A stretch of 64,000 nucleotides of DNA from Devosia submarina (GCF_003056345.1 NZ_PYWB01000008.1:124001-188000), one strand, 5' to 3'; shown: positions 9,007-17,968, counted from the stretch's first letter. Notes: generated by a model not told the origin, from the letters alone. A program made the numbers and translations.

Positions 9007-9160
9007 GCTCGTCCCATCTCCTTATGGAAATCCTGAAGTCGTCTTGTCCCCGCAATCATCCCGTTGCGGTGCTTGATCCCCTTACAGCCCGCGGCTCTGC
9101 GGCAGCCATACAAGATCGATGGACGGTATTACGGCTTTCCGTCCACTGACAAGCAAAACA

Positions 9161-9176
9161 TTGACCTAAACGTCAA
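9161..9176 (-). promoter_or_regulatory. Operator-like site upstream of oppA, similar to the fad sites
   Basis: TTGACCTAAACGTCAA matches the fadE-side site TTTACGTAAACGTCAA (15649-15664) at 14 of 16 positions and has the same orientation relative to the minus strand. It starts with a TTGACG -35-like box when read towards oppA. The 9007-9327 interval otherwise holds only this and a repeat. Confidence 0.45.
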
Positions 9177-9217
9177 CGTGAGCGCGGATTCGAGTGCATG
9201 GGGAGGCTGCGAAGCCA

Positions 9218-9262
9218 AGTAGACCTCATGTTAAGCCTGTCGAACCACGAGGTCGTGGCACC
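9218..9262. repeat. Family C palindromic repeat
   Basis: AGTAGACCTCAT then TTAAGCCTGTCGAAC then CACGAGGTCGTGGCACC. Near-identical to the copy at 18316-18360. The core forms an imperfect hairpin (CCTCATGGT-type arm against ACCACGAGG). Confidence 0.8.
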
Positions 9263-9327
9263 AAAGCCCGCTCGCCCGACCTGGCCCTCAAGAGACTCGG
9301 AAACAGCTCTTGCAAGGGCGGCAAATA

Positions 9328-9489
9328 CTAGCCGCCCAACATGCCCGATTGCTGCACGAAGTAGATCCCAACCGCAATCGCCACCAGCACCACAAACGGC
9401 ACCCACGCTGGAGCCGGCCAGCGCGGCTTCTTCACCGGCGGTTCGGGCTTTTTCTCGATGCGGCGGAACTTGACGACGTTATCGCTCAT
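9328..9489 (-). CDS. Small single-pass membrane protein, function unknown
   Basis: A 53-residue protein. The N-terminal 25 residues are charged and proline-rich (MSDNVVKFRRIEKKPEPPVKK). Residues 28-46 (WVPFVVLVAIAVGIYFVQQ) form one membrane helix, followed by a short SGMLGG tail. The ATG overlaps the thiolase stop by four bases (ATGA), so it is the last gene of the fadE-fadB-fadA transcript and is translationally coupled. I recognise no domain. Similar short MSDNVVKF-type proteins appear to be common in Hyphomicrobiales, but that is recollection. Confidence 0.75.
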   Translation of the reverse strand: MSDNVVKFRRIEKKPEPPVKKPRWPAPAWVPFVVLVAIAVGIYFVQQSGMLGG

Positions 9490-10769
9490 GCAGCGCTTTC
9501 TACCAGAGCCGCAACGCCTTGCCCACCTGCCGTGCAAACTGAAATCAGCGCACGCTTGCCGGGCTCGGTCGCGAGCAGCTTGGCCGTGAGGCCCAGTATG
9601 CGCGCACCGGTCGCTGCAAAGGGATGGCCATAGGCAAGGCTCGATCCCTTGACGTTTATCTTGGCCGGATCGATCGGCCCCAACACCTCGTCACGCCCCA
9701 GCACATTCCGGCAATAGGCTTCGTCGTTCCAGGCCTTGAGCGTGCACAGCACCTGCGCGGCAAAGGCTTCATGCAGCTCAAAGAAGTCGATCTGGTTGAA
9801 CCCGATGCCCCGCCGCGCCAGCATCTCGCTAACGGCAATGGTGGGCGCCATCAGCAGGCCCTCGCCATGGGCAAAGTCATTGCCTGCAACCCGGCCGGTG
9901 GTCAGATAGGCCAGGATGGGCAGCCCCCGCTCGCGCGCCCATTCCTCGCTCGCCAGCAGCACTGCCGAAGCGCCGTCGGTGAGCGGCGTCGAGTTGCCCG
10001 CCGTCAGCGTGCCATGACCGCTTGATTTGTCGAAGGCCGGCTTGAGGGTCGACATTTTGTCCAGGTTTGTGTCGGGCCGCACATTGTTGTCCCGCACCAA
10101 TCCGGCGCAAGAAACCAGCAAATCGTCGTGGAAGCCTTCGTCATAGGCCTTGGCGGCATTGCGATGGCTTGCGACGGCCAACTCATCCTGAGCCTTGCGA
10201 GATATGCCCCACTCGCGCGCCATCAATTCACAATGCTGCCCCATGGACAGCCCCGTGCGCGGCTCGTTGACCGATGGCGCAACAGGCGTCAGCTCGCCCA
10301 GGGAAAATCCCTTGAACACGCCAAGCTTGTCGCCTGCCGACCGCGCCCGGCTGAGATCGATCATGCGGTGCTGGAACTTGTTGCCGAAAACGATGGGGCT
10401 GTCGCTGACACTGTCCGACCCCGCCGCGATCCCGCTGTCGATCTCGCCCGATGCGATCTTGGCCGCAATCGTCAGCGCCGCCTGCAGGCTCGTGCCGCAC
10501 GCGATCTGCATGTTGGTGCCCGGCGTGCGTGGCGACAATCCCGCATCAAGGCTCGCCTCGCGCAGGAGGTTGAAGTCCCGCGAATGGGCAATCACAGCCC
10601 CGCCCATGACCTCATCGATCTTTTCGCCCTTGAGCCCAAATTTCTCGGCCAGCCCGCTCAACACAGTGCCCAGCATGGAAAGATTGGTTTCGTCGCTATA
10701 GGCCGTGTTGCCCCGCGCAAAAGGAATGCGCGCCGAACCGACAATAGCGACTTTGCGAAGTTCAGTCAT
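9486..10769 (-). CDS. fadA: Acetyl-CoA C-acyltransferase (thiolase, FadI/FadA type)
   Basis: Last step of beta-oxidation: thiolytic cleavage of 3-ketoacyl-CoA to acetyl-CoA and a shortened acyl-CoA. The 427 residues contain the nucleophile C91 in QIACGTSLQAAL, the conserved YGHPFAATGARI histidine loop and the second cysteine in SVCTAGGQGVA. MTELRKVAIVGSARIPFAR at 10769 is the family N-terminus; an ATG 12 bases upstream is also in frame. It follows fadB on the same strand with a family B repeat between, and overlaps the small membrane gene. Confidence 0.93.
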   Translation of the reverse strand: MTELRKVAIVGSARIPFARGNTAYSDETNLSMLGTVLSGLAEKFGLKGEKIDEVMGGAVIAHSRDFNLLREASLDAGLSPRTPGTNMQIACGTSLQAALTIAAKIASGEIDSGIAAGSDSVSDSPIVFGNKFQHRMIDLSRARSAGDKLGVFKGFSLGELTPVAPSVNEPRTGLSMGQHCELMAREWGISRKAQDELAVASHRNAAKAYDEGFHDDLLVSCAGLVRDNNVRPDTNLDKMSTLKPAFDKSSGHGTLTAGNSTPLTDGASAVLLASEEWARERGLPILAYLTTGRVAGNDFAHGEGLLMAPTIAVSEMLARRGIGFNQIDFFELHEAFAAQVLCTLKAWNDEAYCRNVLGRDEVLGPIDPAKINVKGSSLAYGHPFAATGARILGLTAKLLATEPGKRALISVCTAGGQGVAALVESAA

Positions 10770-10802
10770 AGCAATACCCATCAAACAAAGTGGCCGATCT
10801 AT

Positions 10803-10911
10803 CAGTCGACACCCTCCCCCTTGCGGGGAGGGTCAGGGTGGGGGTCGGTTCCCCCTCATATTGGGGCATAAGCACCCCCTCCCAGCCTCCCCCGTCCAGG
10901 GGGAGGTGCCG
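10803..10911. repeat. Family B palindromic repeat
   Basis: Starts CAGTCGACACCCTCCCCCTT and ends CCAGGGGGAGGTGCCG. It contains two G/C-rich hairpins: CCCTCCCC against GGGGAGGG, then CCTCCCCC against GGGGGAGG. It lies between fadB and fadA. Five further copies are listed below. Confidence 0.85.
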
Positions 10912-10952
10912 CCCCGCGGATGTGGCACTATATTGCAATAGCTGGTGCCTTA

Positions 10953-12914
10953 TCATGCGCGCCCATCCTTGCGCGCCTGTAGCGGCCCACCTAGAAACGG
11001 CGCAAAGCCCGTCCCGAGGATCACCCCGATATCGGCCAGCCGCTCATTGGCAACCACACCTTCGGCAAGCACCACTTCGGTCATGTCGACCAGCGGCTTC
11101 ACCAGTTCCTTGCCTAGGGCCGCAAGGTCATCCCGCTCGGGCGGCTCGCCCTTTTGCGCCTTGCCATCTACCCATTTGTAGAACCCTTCGCCCGTCTTGC
11201 GCCCGAGCTTGCCCTCACGCACCAGCGTCGCGAACCGGCTCTCAATTGGCACCTGATGGCCCAGTTCGGTGGCAACGGACTGCCCCACATCGAGCCCAAC
11301 AGTATCCATCAGCTCGATCGGCCCCATCGGCATGCCAAAGGCCACCGCAGCCGCATCGATCACTTCCTTTTTCTCGCCTGCTTCCACCCGCTGCACAGCG
11401 CCAAGCATGTAGGGCATCAGCACGCGGTTGACGAGGAACCCCGGCGCTGACTTCACCACCACAGGCGACTTGCCGATGGCGAGCGCAAAGGCCGCGCCCT
11501 TGCCGATCTCATCATCGGTGTTGAACTTGGAGCGGATCACCTCCACCAGGGGCAATTGCGCAACCGGGTTGAAGAAGTGCAGCCCGATCAGCCGCTCCGG
11601 TTGCTTCAAATGCTCGGCAATCCGCTCGAGCTCAATGGACGACGTATTGGTGGCAAGGATAGCCCCAGGCTTGAGCTTGTCTTCGAGCCCACCAAAAATC
11701 GTCTGCTTGACCTCGAGCTTTTCCACCACCGCCTCGATGATGACGTCCGCCCGCGCAACGCCCTTGCCGGTCGGATCGGCCTCGAGCCGCAGCATGGCCG
11801 CGTCCACCTCCCGTTTCTTGCGCAGGCGCTTCTTGAAAAGCTTCTTTGCCCGCTCCAGCGCAGGGGTAATCCGCGCCATGTCGATATCCTGCAGCGTCAC
11901 GGCCATGCCGCGCAACGCGCACCATGCCGCGATGTCGCCACCCATTACGCCTGCGCCAATCACATGGACGCGCGAAAACTTGGCGCCCTTGGCGCCCTGC
12001 TTCTTGAGGCTCTCCTGGGCAAAAAACACCCGCCGCAGATTGGTGGCCGTCTCGCTCCCCATCAGGGGAACGAAGGCTTCTATCTCCCCGCGGCTCATGG
12101 CCTTGGGATCATTGCCGTGCTTTTCGAACAAGTCGATCAGCGCATAAGGGGCAGGATAATGCTCTCGGCGGGCCTTTTTGCGTGCCTGATCGCGCATCTT
12201 GTTGGCGATGTATTCGCGCAAAAGTCCGATTGCCAGCACCCGCTTGGTGAACGGCGCCTCGCTCGAGCGGCGATGCTGCAGAATTGCTTTCCTGGCTTCC
12301 CAACGCAGCATGTCGCGATGGCGCACCAGCTTGTCCACAAGGTTCAGACCCCGCGCCGCGCCTGCGCGCAGCATCTTGCCCGTGAGCATGATCTGCATGG
12401 CATCCACCGGACCCGCCTGCCGGATCGAGCGGCCGGTGCCGCCAAAGCCCGGGAAAATGCCTAAATTGACTTCCGGAAAACCGATGCGCGTCTTGTCGTC
12501 GTTCACCGCAACCCGGTAGTGGCAGGCCAACGCCAACTCCAACCCTCCACCCAGGCAAAAGCCCTGGATCCCCGCAACCACGGGGATTTTCAGCGCTTCG
12601 ATGCGATTAAACAAGGCATGGGTCCGCTCCAGCGCCTGCGGCAGCACCGAAAAATCGCTCATCGCATCGAATTCGGAGATATCCGCGCCCGCAATAAAGC
12701 CGCTATCCTTGCCCGAAAGCAGGACAATGCCCTCCAGTTCGCGCGTCTGCGCCAGTTCTTCGAAGCGCGTGACCAGCCCCTCAAGCTCCATGATTGCTTC
12801 ACGGCTGAGCGTATTAACCGGCGCGCCGGGCGTATCGATCGTGAGCCACCCCAGGTTTTCGATGTCCCGGTGAAAACGCCAGTGCTTGGTCTGTGGCATC
12901 TGCGGCTGGATCAT
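10953..12914 (-). CDS. fadB: Fatty-acid oxidation complex alpha subunit (enoyl-CoA hydratase / 3-hydroxyacyl-CoA dehydrogenase)
   Basis: Bifunctional enzyme that hydrates 2-enoyl-CoA and oxidises 3-hydroxyacyl-CoA with NAD. Residues 15-200 are a crotonase domain with IAGADISEF and GIQGFCLGGGLELALACH forming the oxyanion hole. From about residue 315 an NAD-binding Rossmann motif (VIGAGVMGGDIA) and the HFFNPVAQLPLVEV signature mark the dehydrogenase. The 653 residues are shorter than E. coli FadB, mainly at the C-terminus. The ATG has a GGAG ribosome site. It partners the thiolase encoded downstream. FadJ type is an equally good name. Confidence 0.92.
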   Translation of the reverse strand: MIQPQMPQTKHWRFHRDIENLGWLTIDTPGAPVNTLSREAIMELEGLVTRFEELAQTRELEGIVLLSGKDSGFIAGADISEFDAMSDFSVLPQALERTHALFNRIEALKIPVVAGIQGFCLGGGLELALACHYRVAVNDDKTRIGFPEVNLGIFPGFGGTGRSIRQAGPVDAMQIMLTGKMLRAGAARGLNLVDKLVRHRDMLRWEARKAILQHRRSSEAPFTKRVLAIGLLREYIANKMRDQARKKARREHYPAPYALIDLFEKHGNDPKAMSRGEIEAFVPLMGSETATNLRRVFFAQESLKKQGAKGAKFSRVHVIGAGVMGGDIAAWCALRGMAVTLQDIDMARITPALERAKKLFKKRLRKKREVDAAMLRLEADPTGKGVARADVIIEAVVEKLEVKQTIFGGLEDKLKPGAILATNTSSIELERIAEHLKQPERLIGLHFFNPVAQLPLVEVIRSKFNTDDEIGKGAAFALAIGKSPVVVKSAPGFLVNRVLMPYMLGAVQRVEAGEKKEVIDAAAVAFGMPMGPIELMDTVGLDVGQSVATELGHQVPIESRFATLVREGKLGRKTGEGFYKWVDGKAQKGEPPERDDLAALGKELVKPLVDMTEVVLAEGVVANERLADIGVILGTGFAPFLGGPLQARKDGRA

Positions 12915-13065
12915 TGTTTCTCCTCGAATTCCCTTGGGGCTTTGCCCAATCTGTGTTGCGCTCCGCCCAGTTACCCTGCTTGAGGGGAAAGGTAAGGGGT
13001 GCAGCGCGCCTTACCGCGATGCTGATCCAATCTCAGCACCCCTTCCTTGTCGAAGGCGCCCTGTG

Positions 13066-15537
13066 CTATTCCGCCGCCATTCTCGGCACTTTGGCGCTGG
13101 CCAACGCATCCCCGGCAAAGTCATCCACCCGCACTGCCCGCTCCGTCGCCTCGTCAGCCGCGCGCATTATGCCTGCCTCATTGTCATTGAGCACGCCTGC
13201 AGCAACGGCATCGGCAATAGCGTCACGGTCCAGCCGCCGCTCGATAACGCCCTTGCGCGCCGCCTTTACGAACCGCGCTTCGATGCCTTCCGCCTCGGTC
13301 ACCTTGACCAGGGCATCTTCAAGAACGCCCGTGACATCATCTGGGTCCATCGAAACATAGACACCCGCCGTCAGCCGATCGCGGAATGCTCCCGGCCGCA
13401 ACACCGCGCGGACCATCCGATAATTCACTCGATCGCTCGAGCGCTTGGCATGCATCCCCAGCGGAAAGCAAAGTATGCGCATGGCATGAGCAAAGAACCG
13501 GTTGGGGAAATTGTCGAAGATCTCTCCGAAGTTCTTTTCAAGCGCTGCAACACGGTCAGCCAGGATGGCCTCGACCAGTTCCTTGTCCTCGGCAATCCGC
13601 CCTTCATCCTCGAAGCGCCGCAATACAGCCGACATAAGATAGAGATCGCTCAAGATGTCGGCCATGCGGCCCGATAGCTTCTGCTTGCGCTTGAGGGCAC
13701 CGCCCAGCACCACCGTGGTCCAGTCCGCCACCAGGGCAAAATCCTGCGAATAGCGGTGCAGCTTCTGGTACCAATGCGCCATCGGCCCATGATTGGGTGC
13801 TTGGACGAACGCCCCATTGCTGATGCCATGCAAAAAGCTCGCCGCGATATTGCGCAGCATGAACTTGGTATGGCCACTAAACGCCGCGTCGAAATCATCC
13901 AGTCCCTCGCGCTGGTTCTTGTTTTGCGCCGCCTGTACTTCCCGCAGCAGATAGGGATGCGCACGCAACACGCCCTGGGCAAAGGTCATCAGCGTACGCG
14001 TCAGGATATTGGCGCCCTCCACCGTGATGGCCACGGGGATCGCCATATAGGCGCCGAACAGGTAGTTGCTCGGTCCATCCTGGATGGCCCGCCCACCGTG
14101 TATGTCGAACGCATCATCCATGCTGTCGCGCATGGCTTCCGTGGTCGTATATTTAAGCAAGCCCGCGATCACCGCCGGCCGCTGCCCTTCATCGACCATG
14201 GATGCCGTCAGGCTCCGGGCTGCCTCAAAGGTGTAAGCGCGCTTGACCATCTCGCCCAGCGGCTCGGCCACCCCTTCCATGATCCCGACGGGAATGCCGA
14301 ACTGCCGCCGCACGCGCGCATAAGCCGAAGTCGTGCGCAGCACCTGCTTGATCGAGATGGAGCCAATCGCCGGCAGCGAAATGGCGCGCCCCGTCGACAG
14401 GCACTCCATCAGCATGCGCCAGCCCTGGCCGGCATAGGCGGTCCCGCCGATCAGGAAATCCATGGGAATAAACACATCCGTGCCCCGCACCGGCCCGTTC
14501 ATGAAGGCCTGGCGCCCGGGAAAATGCCTGCGCCCGATCTCTACGCCCGGATGATCATGCGGCACCAGCGCCAGCGTGATACCGATATCGGTGCCCCGAC
14601 CCAGTAGATTGTCTGGATCCTTGAGAATAAATGCCAGGCCCACCAGCGTCGCAATCGGCGCAAGCGTAATATAGCGCTTGTCGAAGCTCAGCCGGACGCC
14701 CAGCACCTCTTCGCCATTGTGCATGCCGCGCGTCACCACGCCCACATCGCGCATGCCACCCGCATCGGACCCAGAATGTACGCCCGTCAGGGCAAAGCAG
14801 GGCACTTCAAGGCCCCGGGCCAGTCGGCCGAGGTATTTTTCCTTTTGCTCAGGCGTGCCGTATTTTTCCAGCAGTTCACCTGGCCCCAGCGAATTGGGCA
14901 CCATGACGGTGATCCCCGCCGCCACGGAGCGGCTGGCGATCTTGGAAACGATCATGGATTGCGCCTGCGCCGAAAAGCCGAGCCCCCCATGCTCCTTGCC
15001 GATCAGCATGCCAAGGAACCCCTCGTCCTTGAAATACTGCCAAAGCTCGGGACTGAGGTCCGACCAATTATGACGGATGTCCCAGTCGTTCATCATGGCG
15101 CACGCTTTTTCGGTCTGATTGTCCAGAAAAGCCTGCTCTTCCGCCGTCAGCGTCAGCGGGCGAATGGCATCAAGCTTGCTCCAATCGGGCCGGCCGGAAA
15201 ACAGCTCGGCATCCCACCCCACTGTCCCGGCATCGAGCGCTTCCTGCTCGGTCTTGCTGACGCGCGGCAGGATCGACTTGACCCCCTGGTAGATCGGCCG
15301 CAGCACGGTCGCCTTGCGAAAAGCCTCGATGCTGAGCAAACCCAGAACAATCGCGGGCAAGAGCACCAGGATCAGCCCACCAACATCGCTGGCAACCGCG
15401 ATGCCGTCGCTGGTGAAATCGATCCGCGTCAGCAAGCCAATCACCAGCGCCGCCAGCGCCCATTGCCACATCGGACTTTCGCGCACGGCGAGTACGGCAA
15501 AGACCACAAGGCTGATCACGATTAGTGCAATGGTCAC
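13066..15537 (-). CDS. fadE: Acyl-CoA dehydrogenase (FadE type)
   Basis: FAD enzyme for the first oxidation of beta-oxidation. The start is GTG at 15537 with GGAGGGG about eight bases upstream, giving 823 residues, close to E. coli FadE (814); a longer in-frame extension lacks a ribosome site. Two N-terminal membrane helices (IALIVISLVVFAVLAV and the next) precede the dehydrogenase domain from about residue 110, with CFALTGVHSGSDAGG as the FAD/substrate motif. A DUF1974-like C-terminal part follows. It heads the fadE-fadB-fadA transcript, divergent from fadD, with an operator-like site 111 bases upstream. Confidence 0.93.
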   Translation of the reverse strand: MTIALIVISLVVFAVLAVRESPMWQWALAALVIGLLTRIDFTSDGIAVASDVGGLILVLLPAIVLGLLSIEAFRKATVLRPIYQGVKSILPRVSKTEQEALDAGTVGWDAELFSGRPDWSKLDAIRPLTLTAEEQAFLDNQTEKACAMMNDWDIRHNWSDLSPELWQYFKDEGFLGMLIGKEHGGLGFSAQAQSMIVSKIASRSVAAGITVMVPNSLGPGELLEKYGTPEQKEKYLGRLARGLEVPCFALTGVHSGSDAGGMRDVGVVTRGMHNGEEVLGVRLSFDKRYITLAPIATLVGLAFILKDPDNLLGRGTDIGITLALVPHDHPGVEIGRRHFPGRQAFMNGPVRGTDVFIPMDFLIGGTAYAGQGWRMLMECLSTGRAISLPAIGSISIKQVLRTTSAYARVRRQFGIPVGIMEGVAEPLGEMVKRAYTFEAARSLTASMVDEGQRPAVIAGLLKYTTTEAMRDSMDDAFDIHGGRAIQDGPSNYLFGAYMAIPVAITVEGANILTRTLMTFAQGVLRAHPYLLREVQAAQNKNQREGLDDFDAAFSGHTKFMLRNIAASFLHGISNGAFVQAPNHGPMAHWYQKLHRYSQDFALVADWTTVVLGGALKRKQKLSGRMADILSDLYLMSAVLRRFEDEGRIAEDKELVEAILADRVAALEKNFGEIFDNFPNRFFAHAMRILCFPLGMHAKRSSDRVNYRMVRAVLRPGAFRDRLTAGVYVSMDPDDVTGVLEDALVKVTEAEGIEARFVKAARKGVIERRLDRDAIADAVAAGVLNDNEAGIMRAADEATERAVRVDDFAGDALASAKVPRMAAE

Positions 15538-15647
15538 GACTGCCCCTCCAATTCGCCCCGCCCGAAGCGGAGCGCAATTCTGCAATAGAACCAGCCAGCC
15601 GCCAAATCGTTCAGCTGGCAACAATCCTCAAATTCTAGTCTAGTCCA

Positions 15648-15664
15648 CTTTACGTAAACGTCAA
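15648..15664 (-). promoter_or_regulatory. LiuR/MerR-like operator facing fadE
   Basis: CTTTACGTAAACGTCAA on the plus strand; read towards fadE it is TTGACGTTTACGTAAAG. It shares 15 of 17 positions with the fadD-facing site and begins with a consensus-like -35 box. Sites of this form are reported for LiuR-type MerR regulators of acyl-CoA catabolism, and a MerR gene overlaps fadD. Confidence 0.65.
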
Positions 15665-15782
15665 CCAACCGCCTATTACGTCTTTGTAAGGTAGGCCTGC
15701 TCAGCCCCGTGCTACAATCTGCCCTCCCCGCACCTGAACCCAGCGCCTTGCCGCCTTCCGCCCCAAAAACCACGGCAGCTAT

Positions 15783-15799
15783 TTGACGCTAACGTAAAG
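15783..15799 (+). promoter_or_regulatory. LiuR/MerR-like operator facing fadD
   Basis: TTGACGCTAACGTAAAG, 65 bases before the fadD ATG. A -10-like TATTCC (15808) lies 19 bases after TTGACG, the long spacing typical of MerR-activated or MerR-repressed promoters. Confidence 0.65.
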
Positions 15800-15813
15800 C
15801 CGTGAAATATTCC

Positions 15814-15833
15814 GGCTTAATGGGCGTTAAGCC
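15814..15833 (+). promoter_or_regulatory. Perfect inverted repeat at the predicted fadD transcription start
   Basis: GGCTTAA (15814-15820), six bases, then TTAAGCC (15827-15833). It follows the putative -10 and precedes the ribosome site, a typical repressor position. The regulator is unknown. Confidence 0.5.
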
Positions 15834-15863
15834 CGCGCGTGCAAGCGCCACCGGAGGACATCT

Positions 15864-17579
15864 ATGGACACCCCGCTCGAGACCGTCACCCATCCGCGCC
15901 CCTGGATCGCCAGCTATCCCGACGGCATCAAATGGGATGTCGAACTTGATATCCGCCCCGTCCATGAACAGGTCCTCGCCGCCTGCGCCAAGAACCCCTT
16001 CGCGCCCGCCCTCGATTTCCTGGGCGGCGTTACCAGTTTCGGCGACCTCGCCAAAAAGATCACTGCCTTTGCCGGTGCGCTGCAAAGGCAGTTCGGCGTT
16101 ACCAAGGGCACGCGCGTCGCCCTCATGCTGCCCAATACGCCCTTCTATCCCATCGCCTATTATGGCGTGCTGCGCGCTGGTGGCGTGGTGGTCAATTGCA
16201 ACCCGCTCTACACTGTCCATGAACTCAGCCACATCACCGAGAATGCCGGCGCCGATGTGCTGGTGACGCTCGATCTGCAGCAGATCTTCGAAAAAGCCGA
16301 AAAACTCGTCCAGGTCGGCCATGTCAAATCGCTTGTGGTCTGCCACTTCCCTGACGCCCTGCCGCTGGTCAAGAAGGTCCTTTTTTCCCTAGCCAAACGC
16401 AAGGACCTCGCCCGCCCCAAGCGCTCCCCTGTTGCTGACCGCATCACCTTTTTTCACGACATGATCGCCCGCAACGACATGCCGGGCCCGGTCGTGATCG
16501 ACCCAAAGAACGACGTCGCTGTCCAGCAATATACCGGCGGCACAACCGGCATCCCCAAGGGCGCGCTACTCACCCATGCCAATATCTCGGCCAATATGAG
16601 CCAGATCGACAAATGGGGCCTTGGCCTGTTCTACCCGCCGAGCAAGGTCGTGGCGGTGCTGCCGTTCTTCCACATCTTTGCGATGACGGTCTGCATGAAC
16701 GTACCGCTCTGCAATGGCACCCAAGTGGTCATGCTGCCCCGCTTCGAGCTCAAGGCGCTGCTAAACCTCCTCACGCGCACCCGCGCCAATATCCTTCCAG
16801 CCGTCCCCACTCTCCTCAACGCCATTGCGCGCGCCAGCACGACGACGCCCGAGCAATTATCGAGCTTGGAAGTCGCTATTTCCGGTGGTGCCGCGCTGCC
16901 CGACGAAGTGCGTGCAGCCTTCGCCAAGAAGTCCAAGGCGCTGCTGGCCGAGGGCTATGGCCTTACCGAAGCCTCGCCCGTCGTCTGCTGCGCTGCCCTG
17001 CGCGTGCCGTCCAAGCCCATGTCCATCGGCATGCCCCTGCCGGGCACGGACATCCGCTTTGTCGATATCGACACCGGCCAACCCGTCGGCATCGGCCAGG
17101 ATGGCGAGCTGCAGGTTAAAGGCGCCCAGGTCATGGCCGGCTACGCCAACAACACCGAGGAAAGCGAGAAAGCCTTCATGGATGGCTGGCTGCGCACCGG
17201 CGATGTCGGCCACATCGACGAAGACGGCTATGTCTTCCTCGTTGACCGCATCAAGGACCTCATCATCTGCTCGGGTTTCAACGTTTACCCCCGGACCATC
17301 GAGGAGGCGCTGATGACCCATGAGGCCGTCGAGGAAACCAACGTCATTGGCGTCCCCGACCACTATCGCGGCGAGGCCCCCGTCGCCTTCGTCAAGCTCA
17401 AGTCGGGCCAGACCATCTCCGAGCACGATCTCAAGCTCTATCTCGGCGAGCGCCTCAACAAGATCGAAATGCCCAAGGAAATCATTTTCAAGGACGCTCT
17501 TCCAAAGACCCTGATCGGCAAGCTCAGCAAAAAGGAGCTACGCGAGGAATACGCCCAAACGCATGGTGGGCACCCATGA
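15864..17579 (+). CDS. fadD: Long-chain fatty acid-CoA ligase
   Basis: Activates fatty acids to acyl-CoA using ATP, normally at the inner membrane. The 571 residues contain the AMP-binding P-loop YTGGTTGIPKGALLTH (from residue 223), the YGLTEASPVV motif, and the hinge/signature DGWLRTGDVGHIDEDGYV then VDRIKDLIICSGFNVYP. The ATG is preceded by CGGAGGACATCT. It forms a two-gene operon with the MerR regulator, whose ATG overlaps its stop, and is divergent from fadE. Confidence 0.96.
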   Translation: MDTPLETVTHPRPWIASYPDGIKWDVELDIRPVHEQVLAACAKNPFAPALDFLGGVTSFGDLAKKITAFAGALQRQFGVTKGTRVALMLPNTPFYPIAYYGVLRAGGVVVNCNPLYTVHELSHITENAGADVLVTLDLQQIFEKAEKLVQVGHVKSLVVCHFPDALPLVKKVLFSLAKRKDLARPKRSPVADRITFFHDMIARNDMPGPVVIDPKNDVAVQQYTGGTTGIPKGALLTHANISANMSQIDKWGLGLFYPPSKVVAVLPFFHIFAMTVCMNVPLCNGTQVVMLPRFELKALLNLLTRTRANILPAVPTLLNAIARASTTTPEQLSSLEVAISGGAALPDEVRAAFAKKSKALLAEGYGLTEASPVVCCAALRVPSKPMSIGMPLPGTDIRFVDIDTGQPVGIGQDGELQVKGAQVMAGYANNTEESEKAFMDGWLRTGDVGHIDEDGYVFLVDRIKDLIICSGFNVYPRTIEEALMTHEAVEETNVIGVPDHYRGEAPVAFVKLKSGQTISEHDLKLYLGERLNKIEMPKEIIFKDALPKTLIGKLSKKELREEYAQTHGGHP

Positions 17580-17968
17580 CCCGCAGCGAAACCGATAATA
17601 AGGACCTCTTTGCCATTGCCGATCTTGCCAAGGAGTTCGGCATTTCCACCCGCGCCATCCGCTTCTATGAAGCCAAGGGGCTCCTTTCCCCCGAACGCGT
17701 AGGCGCCACCCGCATCTTTCGCCGCCGCGACCGCGCCCGGCTGATCCTGATCCTGCGCGGCAAGCGCCTCGGCTTTTCCCTGCGCGATATTTCCGACTAT
17801 CTCAGTCTCTACGACGCCAATCGAAGCCAGCAGGTGCACCTTCTCATCGACAAAGTCGACGAACGGCTGGCTTCCCTGGAAGGCCAACTCCTCGACCTTC
17901 AAACCACCATCGCCGAACTGCGCGAAATCCGAAAACTCGCCGACGAGCGGCTGGAAAAAGCGAGCTGA
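17576..17968 (+). CDS. MerR-family transcriptional regulator (LiuR-like)
   Basis: A 130-residue regulator. Residues 8-75 form the MerR winged helix: FAIADLAKEFGISTRAIRFYEAKGLLSP, RIFRRRDRARL, GFSLRDISDYL. A C-terminal coiled coil (about 85-128) mediates dimerisation. There are no cysteines for metal binding. Overlap with fadD (ATGA) and the paired TTGACG-type sites in the fadE-fadD region make a role in controlling fatty-acid degradation likely, as for LiuR in other proteobacteria. The ligand would then be an acyl-CoA intermediate, which is inference. Confidence 0.85.
   Translation: MTRSETDNKDLFAIADLAKEFGISTRAIRFYEAKGLLSPERVGATRIFRRRDRARLILILRGKRLGFSLRDISDYLSLYDANRSQQVHLLIDKVDERLASLEGQLLDLQTTIAELREIRKLADERLEKAS

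Noticed and set aside
7420..9036. A 538-codon open frame antisense to oppA
   Set aside because: It covers oppA, whose signal peptide and family motifs are clear, and its own translation has no domain.
15538..15624. An N-terminal extension of FadE
   Set aside because: The GTG at 15537 has a GGAGGGG ribosome site and gives the family length; the extension has neither support.
15817..15830. TTAA-N6-TTAA resembling a CtrA cell-cycle site
   Set aside because: CtrA sites need a seven-base spacer; here it is six and the sequence is better read as a perfect palindrome.
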